Part shown: positions 16,493-24,904 of the stretch, one piece after another | How the letters are laid out: every line of letters starts with the position of its first letter | Numbering within the stretch: the stretch's first letter is position 1 | Source of the DNA: Maribacter luteus | Lineage (GTDB): Bacteria > Bacteroidota > Bacteroidia > Flavobacteriales > Flavobacteriaceae | Length of the DNA stretch: 64,000 nucleotides | Direction: 5' to 3' | Assembly: GCF_009674825.1 (NCBI RefSeq) | Contig: NZ_WKJH01000018.1 | Coordinates: 166,829-230,828, forward strand | The notes under the pieces: model-generated | Databases searched by the model: none | The model's input: only the letters and a program-made list of their open reading frames with translations | What the model was told of the DNA's origin: nothing | Made by a program: the position numbers and the translations under genes

Positions 16493-17842
16493 ATGTCCGA
16501 TAAGCAAAAACAATCACAACTTAGTGACAAACCTTTCATAGAACAAATCAAGGAAAAATCAGATGATCTAACCAAATATGGTGGTTTCGACCTATTAGAG
16601 TCCGCTATAGATGACGTTCAAAACTTAAACCCCGATCGTAAGGCGCGTAGAAAAATGTTCCTTACTGAAAAAAATAAAAAACAAGAACGCGAATCGCTCT
16701 TGAAAATACTATCCCTTTGGTCAGATACCTTAAAATCAGGGGATGATATTATCGGTTTGGTACAAGCGGCCGATGATAAGGCCCAGGAATCACAAAAAAC
16801 ATATACGAAAAATATTAAAACGGCACTGGATGAGACTCGGGAATTGGAGACTTCGTATCGTTCCGTGGCCTTATTTTATAAAAACACCGATTTACCTTCA
16901 TTAAAGAACGTTACGGTAGTCAATGCGGAATTGGATCAATTGACCGATTTGGACAATACACGGTTCTTTGATTATATACGAGAGGAATTAGTTTCCAAAT
17001 ACGACCGTTTAGATTTAAGGGAAAACTACTCCCTTATGGTACTTCCAGGTTATTTGGGGTCTAAATCAGTGGTTGATAAATGGGCGAAATTGGCTCATGA
17101 GAACAAAGTGACCCTTGTTACCGATTTCGCGCATTTAGATGAGCCCGATGATGTTATGGAAATGTTCGAAAGTGCCAACTTGGCCAGTGGGGATGCTTAT
17201 TTATCAAATACCATTATGACCTGTAACTGGTTGGTCGGTAGAGGTAAATTTGATGAAGTAGGGGAAGAAGATGATGTTCATGTACCCCCTTCAGGAGCCT
17301 TGGCAGGAAAAATTTACAAAACCTTAATGTCTCAGGTTACCGCAGGTAAAAAGCATGGTGGACTTAGTGAAGTTGATGGGGTTCGTTTTGATCTTCGAAA
17401 AAGTGAGATCGCCAATTTAGAAAACTTGGGATTGGTACCTATGGTCAATGAATATGGTAAGGTAATGGCATTTTCGGCCAAGACCTTGTTCAATGGGGAT
17501 AACCTTGGGTTACAGACCTATTCCGTAGTACGTGTTTTTGATTATGTGACCAAAGTATTGATGGATTTCCTTAACAGGAGGGCTTTTGAAAACTTTGATG
17601 CCAAGACCAGAAAAGAAATCCAAAACCAAATTGTTCGCTTTTTAGATGAAATTACCGGTCCAGGTAAATTGATCGAGAATTTTGAAGTCCGTCGTTTTGA
17701 GCAGGACATTAATCAAAAGGATCGTATTTATTTAGACGTGCGTTTAAAACCTTATTTCCCGGCCAAGAATTTCTTGATCAAGATGGACGGACAAAAAGGA
17801 GATGAAGGTGCCGAATGGGATACCGATTACGAACAAAGCTAA
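16493..17842 (+). CDS. tssC: T6SS sheath large subunit TssC
   Basis: At 449 aa, this protein matches TssC of T6SSiii. It has an N-terminal helical region, LLKILSLWSDTLKSGDD near residue 70, the conserved sheath fold core (NYSLMVLPGYLGSKSVVDKW) and a C-terminal region with QDINQKDRIYLDVRLKPYFP that contacts TssB. It forms most of the contractile sheath recycled by TssH. It follows tssB by 18 bp and is followed 43 bp later by a second hcp gene. Confidence 0.93.
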   Translation: MSDKQKQSQLSDKPFIEQIKEKSDDLTKYGGFDLLESAIDDVQNLNPDRKARRKMFLTEKNKKQERESLLKILSLWSDTLKSGDDIIGLVQAADDKAQESQKTYTKNIKTALDETRELETSYRSVALFYKNTDLPSLKNVTVVNAELDQLTDLDNTRFFDYIREELVSKYDRLDLRENYSLMVLPGYLGSKSVVDKWAKLAHENKVTLVTDFAHLDEPDDVMEMFESANLASGDAYLSNTIMTCNWLVGRGKFDEVGEEDDVHVPPSGALAGKIYKTLMSQVTAGKKHGGLSEVDGVRFDLRKSEIANLENLGLVPMVNEYGKVMAFSAKTLFNGDNLGLQTYSVVRVFDYVTKVLMDFLNRRAFENFDAKTRKEIQNQIVRFLDEITGPGKLIENFEVRRFEQDINQKDRIYLDVRLKPYFPAKNFLIKMDGQKGDEGAEWDTDYEQS

Positions 17843-17885
17843 TAACCCGTTTTTAAAGTTCTAAAAACACATAAACCCCACTCCT

Positions 17886-18275
17886 ATGTCTTTTTTAGCA
17901 AAAATGATTATCGATGGGCAGGATTATAATGTCCTGCATTGTACCTATAACTTTGAACAACCCATGGATTCTACCGGCAAACCTGCGGGCAAGCCATTGG
18001 GCGGTCAGATCATGGTTACCTTGGAATCCCAGGGTAAGTACGATCTGTTCCATTGGATGTCGTCTCCGGACCAGACCAAGGACGGAACGATCATCTTCTT
18101 TAAGCGCGATGCCATGTCGCAATTGCAGCGGGTTGAGTTCTCGAAGGCGTATTGTGTAAGTCTTGAGGAGGAATTTGATGCCATTGATGATATTCCCATG
18201 CAGAAGCGTATTGTTATATCGGCCAAAACGATTAAAATAGGAGATATGACGTTTGAGAATCGTTGGGGGGAGTGA
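17886..18275 (+). CDS. tssD: T6SS tube protein Hcp (TssD), copy 2
   Basis: This 129-aa protein is clearly homologous to copy 1 (LHCTYNFEQPMDSTGKPAG compared with LHCSYDLNQEVDPTGRPSS) but divergent in the rest. It lies directly upstream of a candidate effector gene (68 bp to its ATG) and is more GC-rich than that gene. Hcp paralogues next to effectors often carry that effector inside the tube, so this copy may be a dedicated carrier. The family call is firm; the carrier role is inference. Confidence 0.9.
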   Translation: MSFLAKMIIDGQDYNVLHCTYNFEQPMDSTGKPAGKPLGGQIMVTLESQGKYDLFHWMSSPDQTKDGTIIFFKRDAMSQLQRVEFSKAYCVSLEEEFDAIDDIPMQKRIVISAKTIKIGDMTFENRWGE

Positions 18276-18343
18276 TAATATACTAATTGTATATTTGATG
18301 ATACTACTATCTACTATTGGTAATTAACATTCTAAAGGAAATT

Positions 18344-19339
18344 ATGACCAGAGTTGAGGAAATGAAGTTGCGACATAATATGAAGCGGTGCTTTCGGAAG
18401 GCCAAGAGTGCTACAGTTATTTCCTATCACTCAAATATGAATATTTCTACTATTTCACAGAAGGAAGTCATTAAAAAACTACAGATTAAATTAAAACGAA
18501 AATTATTACAAGTATATTCAGCTTCCAAAATCAACAAGCCCCAAAGATCAGATAGTTTCTTTACTTCTAATTTTAGCTTTCAACATAGTTCTTCCTTTTT
18601 AAATATAGATTTTCCGATTTTGATTAATGGTAAGGTAGGTGCTGATTCTGAAAGGGCGGATTCCTCTTATTGGAGCCCTAGTTTACTTGCAGCTACGGCC
18701 AGGGAAACCGGTTATTCCTTGAATGAATTTCAATACGTTGATGGAGATCAAGGTATGTGGTCTTCTAAGCGTAGAGAAGCCGGTTTGGCAAAAGGTAAAT
18801 CTGACGCCCAAGATATATGGAATCGAATGAAGTTAAATAGAAATAAACTTGGTCAGGTAACCGAAAAATTACAGATATTGACCCACAGTAGGGGGACTGT
18901 TTTTGGAGCAGCATATATGGAATCTTTAGCTGATGAAGTAAAAGCTTTAGCTAAAAAAGAAGGAATAAATTTTGCGTATAATTCCGATAGTATTATAGAG
19001 TATTCTGTGAATCTCGGACCTCATCAGTCAAACAGTCTTAATTATCCTAATAGTAGTGCGATTAATATAAATGTGAGTCATTATAAAGATATATTATCAG
19101 GTAATGACGCAAAAGGAGATGTTATCAATATACATTCGGATGCTCTGGATGATTCTTCAGACAAAATATTGGAACACGGTAATGGTACCTTTACAGGAGA
19201 GTTGGAGGGAATCCTCAAGATATTAGAGAATAGTAACTCATCTAAACTAAATCAATTAATAGATATGTACCGCGAAATAGAAAGAACTACAAATAAAAAT
19301 TCTAGGATAGAAACTGGTTCTGGATGGTGGGTCAAATAA
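18344..19339 (+). CDS. Candidate T6SS effector with serine-hydrolase (lipase-like) elbow
   Basis: I chose ATG 18344 (331 aa), with AAAGGA a few bases upstream, over an in-frame TTG at 18317. Residues 1-90 are basic and Ser-rich. The C-terminal part contains NGKVGADSERADSSYW near residue 102, a hydrolase-type nucleophile elbow THSRGTVFGAAY (Ser about 182), then VNLGPHQSN and a late His in EHGNGTF, a plausible Ser-Asp-His set. NGKVG...ERA..SYW followed by HSRG is, as I remember it, a C-terminal domain also seen in polymorphic toxins. No signal peptide is present. Location after hcp2 and before a small membrane protein supports an antibacterial effector, probably acting on lipids. The enzyme activity is inference. 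Confidence 0.65.
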   Translation: MTRVEEMKLRHNMKRCFRKAKSATVISYHSNMNISTISQKEVIKKLQIKLKRKLLQVYSASKINKPQRSDSFFTSNFSFQHSSSFLNIDFPILINGKVGADSERADSSYWSPSLLAATARETGYSLNEFQYVDGDQGMWSSKRREAGLAKGKSDAQDIWNRMKLNRNKLGQVTEKLQILTHSRGTVFGAAYMESLADEVKALAKKEGINFAYNSDSIIEYSVNLGPHQSNSLNYPNSSAININVSHYKDILSGNDAKGDVINIHSDALDDSSDKILEHGNGTFTGELEGILKILENSNSSKLNQLIDMYREIERTTNKNSRIETGSGWWVK

Positions 19340-19614
19340 TAACTATGACTGAAGATTCGCTGTATATATTAGGTATTTCGTTTGTTTTGGTGGTACTCCT
19401 ATTCTTTTCATACCGTTTTAACAGAAAATTTAGCCTAATCAATAGTTTCATTTTTCTTTTGTATCTGTCCGTTTTCTTTCTTCTAGGAAATTCTTATTCT
19501 GATCACGGAAATGCTTTGGTTTGGTATATGCTTCTACTTTTTTCCTTGGTTGTTCATGTAATTGTTTTGGTTGCTTACCTAGGCATAAAATATCGTAAGT
19601 CACAATCAAAATAG
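19324..19614 (+). CDS. Small three-helix membrane protein, candidate immunity protein
   Basis: This 96-aa protein has three hydrophobic helices (YILGISFVLVVLLFFSYRF, NSFIFLLYLSVFFLLGNSY and MLLLFSLVVHVIVLVAYLGI) and basic ends. Its ATG at 19324 overlaps the effector gene by 16 bp; ATG at 19345 is an alternative start 5 bp after the effector stop. Tight coupling to a putative toxin gene is typical of immunity proteins, and a membrane immunity protein suits a toxin acting at the membrane or in the periplasm. No family recognised. Confidence 0.6.
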   Translation: MVGQIITMTEDSLYILGISFVLVVLLFFSYRFNRKFSLINSFIFLLYLSVFFLLGNSYSDHGNALVWYMLLLFSLVVHVIVLVAYLGIKYRKSQSK

Positions 19615-19785
19615 TTTTTTTGTTTTGATTAATCATCATTCGTTTAAGGACGATAAAACAGGCGGTATTTTTTTTGATCATTTTTTCAATTGAAGAAACA
19701 TTATATTAAATAGGGTTGTAAACATGGTTACCTTTAGAAAAAGGCTTTCTACTTGATACAGCAACACCCAACATAGATAAAATCA

Positions 19786-19839
19786 CCATGCTTTTGAAAG
19801 AAAAATCCATGGTCTATTTAACTATTACATCTACCTTTA
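19786..19839 (+). promoter_or_regulatory. PUL operator copy A with -7-like box (before DUF1080 operon)
   Basis: The operator at 19786-19810 reads CCATGCTTTTG-N9-TCCAT and differs from copy B at only 2 of 25 positions. A -7-like box TACCTTTA lies at 19832-19839, exactly 21 bp after the operator, the same spacing as in the other two copies. The DUF1080 gene starts 42 bp further on. The half-sites CCATG/CCATG repeat at 21-bp steps, two helix turns, as expected for an AraC-type dimer. Confidence 0.7.
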
Positions 19840-19881
19840 TAACTTAGTTTAAACCTAAATTAATCACATTCCTTAATTATT

Positions 19882-21249
19882 ATGAAAAAAAGCAGTCTAA
19901 AGAAAGCATTGTTGCTTCTTACCTTTATAGGTTTCTTAAGTTGTGGACAAAATGAGAAAGATAATACGCCATGGTCACCTATTTTCGACGGAGAAACCTT
20001 AAATGGTTGGTCCGTTATCGGTGGTGAGGCTAAATATAAAGTGGAAAACGGAACCATCATTGGGTCAACAGTAAGAAATACACCGAATACCTTCTTAAGA
20101 TCGGATAAACTTTATAGTGATTTTATTTTGGAATTGGATTATAAGGTAGACTCCACCATGAATTCAGGTATTCAGATACGTTCAAATAGCTTTCCTTATT
20201 ATAGGGATGGCCGGGTGCATGGCTATCAAATAGAAATTGATCCTTCCGAACGGGCTTGGAGTGCCGGAATATATGACGAATCACGCAGAGGTTGGTTGTG
20301 TCCCTTGACCGATAATCCTGAAGGACAAAAAGCCTTCAAACAAAATGATTGGAACCACTATCGCATTGAAGCTATCGGAGATACCATTAAAACATGGATC
20401 AATGGGGTGCCTGCGGCACATCTTATAGATGATAAGACAGCGACAGGTTTTATCGGCTTGCAAGTCCACAGTATAAAAGAGCACCAGAAAGAGGGGACAG
20501 AGATCATGTGGAAAAATATCAATATCCTAACTGACAGTCTTGGCAAATATTCAAAAAAATCTACCTTGCCCCCTGTCATGACTAAAAACCAATTGACCAT
20601 TGATGAAAAGAAACAAGGATGGCAATTGTTATGGGACGGTAAGACTACCGAAGGATGGCGTGGTGCCAAATTAGAGGAATTCCCCGATAAAGGATGGGAG
20701 ATAAAAGATGGTGAACTTACTGTATTGTCATCTGGCGGGGAGGAGTCTACTGCCGGAGGTGATATCGTAACCAAAGAGTTGTATGGGGATTTTGAACTGA
20801 AGGTAGATTTCAAATTGACTCCAGCTGCAAATAGTGGAATAAAATATTATGTGGATACTGAGATCAATAAAGGACCGGGATCCTCTATCGGACTTGAATA
20901 CCAAATATTGGACGATGCCTTGCATCCTGATGCCAAATTGGGTAACCACGAAGGTAGTAGAACGGTCTCTTCCCTTTATGATTTGATCAAAGCGGATGCT
21001 AACAAACATATGAATCCGATCGGAGAGTGGAACTCTGCACATATCATTTCAAAAGGTAACCATGTAGAACATTGGTTGAACGGTATGAAAGTCTTGGAAT
21101 ATGAGAGAAACAGTGATGCTTTCAAGAAACTGGTTTCTGAAAGCAAGTATGTAAAGTGGCCTAATTTCGGCGAACTTGAAAAAGGTCAGATCTTATTGCA
21201 AGATCATGGGGATAGAGTATCTTTCAAAAACATTAAAATTAAATCTTAA
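19882..21249 (+). CDS. Lipoprotein with two DUF1080 (3-keto-glycoside hydrolase-type) domains
   Basis: The 455-aa protein has a lipoprotein signal (LTFIGFLSCGQ) and two tandem DUF1080 domains. Domain 1 starts at WSPIFDGETLNGWSVIGG (residue 33) and domain 2 at WQLLWDGKTTEGWRGAKL (residue 248); each has the family's concanavalin-like beta pattern and an HNSGI-type element (MNSGIQIRSN, ANSGIKYYVD). DUF1080 proteins have been linked to cleavage of 3-keto-glycosides made by oxidoreductases. The next gene, 5 bp away, is such an oxidoreductase, so the pair may cut a glycosidic bond by oxidation and then elimination or hydrolysis. Substrate unknown. Confidence 0.85.
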   Translation: MKKSSLKKALLLLTFIGFLSCGQNEKDNTPWSPIFDGETLNGWSVIGGEAKYKVENGTIIGSTVRNTPNTFLRSDKLYSDFILELDYKVDSTMNSGIQIRSNSFPYYRDGRVHGYQIEIDPSERAWSAGIYDESRRGWLCPLTDNPEGQKAFKQNDWNHYRIEAIGDTIKTWINGVPAAHLIDDKTATGFIGLQVHSIKEHQKEGTEIMWKNINILTDSLGKYSKKSTLPPVMTKNQLTIDEKKQGWQLLWDGKTTEGWRGAKLEEFPDKGWEIKDGELTVLSSGGEESTAGGDIVTKELYGDFELKVDFKLTPAANSGIKYYVDTEINKGPGSSIGLEYQILDDALHPDAKLGNHEGSRTVSSLYDLIKADANKHMNPIGEWNSAHIISKGNHVEHWLNGMKVLEYERNSDAFKKLVSESKYVKWPNFGELEKGQILLQDHGDRVSFKNIKIKS

Positions 21250-21254
21250 AAAAG

Positions 21255-22607
21255 TTGGGTAACATGTCGAATAGAAGAAGTTTTATAAAAAAAGCTGTTA
21301 CAGGAACAGCAGGTGTGGCATTAGGAGGAAGTCTTAACGCCATGAGTGCGCAGAGTTATTCTAAGATTATCGGGGCGAATGACCGTATCCATGTTGCGAT
21401 ACAAGGTCTGGGTCGCAGGTACCAAGCTTATTTAGGGGGTATCGTTAAAAAAGAAAGCAATGTAGAGTTACGCTATTTATGCGATGTTATGAAAAGCCAA
21501 AGGGAAAAAGCCGCTGAAGTGGTTTCCAAGGCCTTTCCGAATACCCCGATTTTAGAGAATGATATTCGTAAGATCATCGATGATAAACATGTAGATGCCA
21601 TTTTTATGGCTACCCCGGATCATTGGCATGCTCCTGGGGCTTGTATGGCCATGCAAGCTGGAAAACATGTGTTTTTAGAAAAACCATGCAGCCATAATCC
21701 TAGGGAAGGGGAGTTGCTGGTGGCCTATCAAAAGAAATACAACAAGGTAGTACAAATGGGTAACCAACAACGTTCCTCTGCCCAATCACAGGAAATCATC
21801 AAGGATATTCATGAGGGAATTATAGGGGACGTGTATCATGCTACGGCATTTTATACCAGCAAACGAGGGCCTGTACCACATCAAAAAGAAACTGCACCAC
21901 CAGAAGGATTGGATTGGGAACTTTTCCAAGGGCCCGCACCAAGAAGACCTTATACCGATGATACATGGAATTATAATTGGCATTGGTACGGTTGGGACTA
22001 TGGTACCGCAGAAATGGGGAATAATGCTACACATGAATTGGATATAGCCAGATGGGCATTACAAGTGGAATATCCGGAAAAGGTGGAGGTCAATTCAGGA
22101 AAATTCCATTATAAGGATGATGGTTGGGAAATGTACGATACCATGGAGGCTACGTTTAAATTCTCAAATAACAGGACCATAAAATGGGACGGACAAAGTA
22201 GAAACGGGTACTCCAAATACGGTGCCGGCAGGGGAACCATAATCTACGGTTCCAAAGGATGTGTTTATATTGATCGCGATGGTTATAAATTGTACAGTTT
22301 AAAAGGGGAGCTGATCAAGGAAAATATCTCTCTAGGAATTGAATCGGGTAACGCACTTGGTGGCGGAGGAAATCTCTCAACGGCCCATACCATAAACTTT
22401 TTTGATGCCATTCGTGGTAAAGCCGCTTTAACCTCACCCATTGATGAAGGGGTAGTTAGTCAATTGCTTACCCATTATGCGAACATAGCATCGCGTATTG
22501 ATGATGCCTTTGAAGTTGATGAGACAACAGGCCGTATATTCAATCGCGAAGCCATGAAATTATGGTCAAGAACATATGAGCCAGGTTGGGAAATTAAACC
22601 TGTTTAA
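21255..22607 (+). CDS. Tat-exported Gfo/Idh/MocA-family oxidoreductase
   Basis: The 450-aa protein starts with a twin-arginine signal (SNRRSFIKKAVTGTAGVALG), followed by a Rossmann domain (VAIQGLGRRYQAY), the family motif EKPCSHN near residue 142, and the C-terminal domain with NNATHELDIARWAL that supplies the conserved His/Asp. The signal suggests folding with bound NAD(P) before export. With the DUF1080 lipoprotein 5 bp upstream, the likely role is C3 oxidation of a sugar or glycoside in the periplasm. Inositol dehydrogenases belong to the same superfamily, so an inositol-type substrate is an alternative. Confidence 0.87.
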   Translation: MGNMSNRRSFIKKAVTGTAGVALGGSLNAMSAQSYSKIIGANDRIHVAIQGLGRRYQAYLGGIVKKESNVELRYLCDVMKSQREKAAEVVSKAFPNTPILENDIRKIIDDKHVDAIFMATPDHWHAPGACMAMQAGKHVFLEKPCSHNPREGELLVAYQKKYNKVVQMGNQQRSSAQSQEIIKDIHEGIIGDVYHATAFYTSKRGPVPHQKETAPPEGLDWELFQGPAPRRPYTDDTWNYNWHWYGWDYGTAEMGNNATHELDIARWALQVEYPEKVEVNSGKFHYKDDGWEMYDTMEATFKFSNNRTIKWDGQSRNGYSKYGAGRGTIIYGSKGCVYIDRDGYKLYSLKGELIKENISLGIESGNALGGGGNLSTAHTINFFDAIRGKAALTSPIDEGVVSQLLTHYANIASRIDDAFEVDETTGRIFNREAMKLWSRTYEPGWEIKPV

Positions 22608-22707
22608 GGATTTGGTATAGCATTGTAAGGGTAAATTAAGGTTGTTCAGGGACATAACTATGAATCTTGGTCCTGAAATGGAGTGTTATTTGAAATTTTT
22701 AACGGTA

Positions 22708-24894
22708 ATGAAATTTTATTTTCTAAGTTTTGCTTTCACTTTCCTGATATTGGGGTGTAAAGGAAAAAAGGTTCCTGAAATTGTTTATGGGGAAGAACCC
22801 CTAGGCCTCACGGTTGAGTATATTCGTGATACCAATGGGGTAATGATTATTGATGTTAACCCTGAATTTAGCTGGATTGTTCCCCAATCGGCGATTTCGC
22901 AAAAAGCATATCAGTTGTTGGTGGCTTCATCAGCAGGCCAATTACGAAATGACATTGGTGATGTTTGGGATTCAGGCAAGGTATCGGATAAACGGTCATC
23001 GAGTATTGAATATCAGGGCACTCCTTTGATAGCAGGGCAAACGTATTATTGGAAAGTAAAGATTTGGGATGCTACGGATATGTCATCAGCGTTTTCCGGG
23101 ATACGGTCTTTTAGCATGGGTAAGCTTGAAAAAGGGATTATCAGTGCCAATAGACTTCAATTGGATCATATTAGACCAATTACTTTAAAGGCTGCGGATA
23201 ATAATTCATATCATATCGATTTTGGTAAAGCTGCTTTCGCTACCCTTCAAATTAAATATAGGACCAAAAAGAAAGATACTTTGGTTGTTCGTATCGGGGA
23301 ACAATTGACCAATGGTGTGATCAATAGGGAGCCTCAAGGTACCATCCGTTATCAAGAGGTACGCTTACCGGTAAATCCAGAGGAGAATACTTATATCCTG
23401 CCCATTCGTCCCGATAAACGAAATACAAAGGTCGGGGCTATTGCACTTCCAGATTCAATACCCGTATTAATGCCTTTCAGATATGCGGAAATAGAATACG
23501 CGGAAGAGCCCATACTAGAAAATGATATTGTACAATTGGCGTATCATGGGTATTGGGACGCTAACGAGAGCCGTTTTCAGAGTTCGGACACCATTCTTGA
23601 TCAGGTATGGGATATATGTAAATACACCATTATGGCAACCACTTTCGCAGGGGTATATGTAGATGGGGATAGGGAACGTATTCCTTATGAGGCCGATGCC
23701 TATCTTAACCAATTGAGTCATTATTCGTTGGATAATGAGTATGCCATGGCAGGGCGAACCATAGCGTATTTTATGGAACATCCTACCTGGCCGACCGAAT
23801 GGCAGTTGCATGTAGCGCTGATGTTTCATGCCGATTATATGTATACGGGGAATACCGAACTTATCGAGAGATATTATGAGGATTTAAAACACAAGACCTT
23901 GGCAGAACTGCGAAGGGCAGACGGACTCATTTCCTCTAATAATGCATCGCCCGAATTCATGAAGAAATTAGGTTTCAAAGATCCTAAGGCCAAATTGAAG
24001 GATATTGTGGATTGGCCACCGGCACAAAAGGACACTGGTTGGAAATTGGCCACCCCGGAAGGGGAGCGCGATGGTTTTGTCTTTACGCCTATAAATACGG
24101 TCGTGAATTGTATGTACTATAGGAATTTGGAAATCATGGCCGAGTTTGCTGGGGTTCTGGATAAACCGGATGATGTGAAATTTTATAATGATTTGGCCAA
24201 AAAGGTAAAGACCTCGATCAATACGGTGTTGTTCGATGAGGCCCAAGGTGTTTATACAGATGGTGAAGGTACGTCCCATGCTTCTTTACATTCGAATATG
24301 ATGGCTATGGCGTTTCATTTAGTGCCCGAAACAGCAAAGAAATCAGTAGGGGAATTTATAAAGAGTAGGGGCATGGCCTGTAGTGTATATGGCGCGCAAT
24401 ATTTGTTGGAAGCCCTGTATAATGCCGGTGAGGGGCAATATGCGTTGGATTTAATGACATCAACAGCAAATAGAAGCTGGTATAATATGATCCGTATCGG
24501 GTCTACGATGACGCTCGAGGCTTGGGACATGAAATACAAACCCAATTCCGATTGGAACCACGCATGGGGTGCTGTCCCTGCCAACATGGTTCCCAGAGGA
24601 TTGTGGGGCATTAATCCGAAGGTTCCGGGTTATGACATCGCTACCATAAAACCACAATTAGGGTCGTTAACAGAAACATCGATCGTTGTGCCGACCATTA
24701 AGGGGCAGATCAAGGCGGATTTTGTTCTTCAGGACTCTACAAGGAAATATACCATTGAGATTCCCGGAAATATGAAGGCTGAATTCGATGTTGGGACCAA
24801 CACCAAAGCGAAAATCATGCTTAATGGCAATAAAATGGATCAAGGGATACTTCATTTGAAGCCCGGAAAGAATACTATTTTGGTGAGCAATTGA
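22708..24894 (+). CDS. GH78-type alpha-L-rhamnosidase lipoprotein
   Basis: I chose ATG 22708 because it gives a lipoprotein signal (MKFYFLSFAFTFLILGC); this yields 728 aa. An N-terminal beta domain of the Bac_rhamnosid_N type precedes an (alpha/alpha)6 catalytic domain with YVDGDRERIPYEADAYLNQL, TEWQLHVALMFHADYMYTGN, TLEAWDMKYKPNSDWNHAWG and a C-terminal beta domain. GH78 removes alpha-linked L-rhamnose; conserved acidic residues in DGDRERIPYE are visible. It is the third gene of the operon under operator A, 100 bp after the oxidoreductase, and ends 10 bp from the convergent symporter gene. Other specificities in this clan cannot be excluded. Confidence 0.82.
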   Translation: MKFYFLSFAFTFLILGCKGKKVPEIVYGEEPLGLTVEYIRDTNGVMIIDVNPEFSWIVPQSAISQKAYQLLVASSAGQLRNDIGDVWDSGKVSDKRSSSIEYQGTPLIAGQTYYWKVKIWDATDMSSAFSGIRSFSMGKLEKGIISANRLQLDHIRPITLKAADNNSYHIDFGKAAFATLQIKYRTKKKDTLVVRIGEQLTNGVINREPQGTIRYQEVRLPVNPEENTYILPIRPDKRNTKVGAIALPDSIPVLMPFRYAEIEYAEEPILENDIVQLAYHGYWDANESRFQSSDTILDQVWDICKYTIMATTFAGVYVDGDRERIPYEADAYLNQLSHYSLDNEYAMAGRTIAYFMEHPTWPTEWQLHVALMFHADYMYTGNTELIERYYEDLKHKTLAELRRADGLISSNNASPEFMKKLGFKDPKAKLKDIVDWPPAQKDTGWKLATPEGERDGFVFTPINTVVNCMYYRNLEIMAEFAGVLDKPDDVKFYNDLAKKVKTSINTVLFDEAQGVYTDGEGTSHASLHSNMMAMAFHLVPETAKKSVGEFIKSRGMACSVYGAQYLLEALYNAGEGQYALDLMTSTANRSWYNMIRIGSTMTLEAWDMKYKPNSDWNHAWGAVPANMVPRGLWGINPKVPGYDIATIKPQLGSLTETSIVVPTIKGQIKADFVLQDSTRKYTIEIPGNMKAEFDVGTNTKAKIMLNGNKMDQGILHLKPGKNTILVSN

Positions 24895-24904
24895 TATTGC
24901 TCCC

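Noticed and set aside
22642..22707. Upstream start for the GH78 gene at 22642
   Set aside because: ATG 22708 places a lipoprotein signal at the N-terminus, typical of the neighbours.
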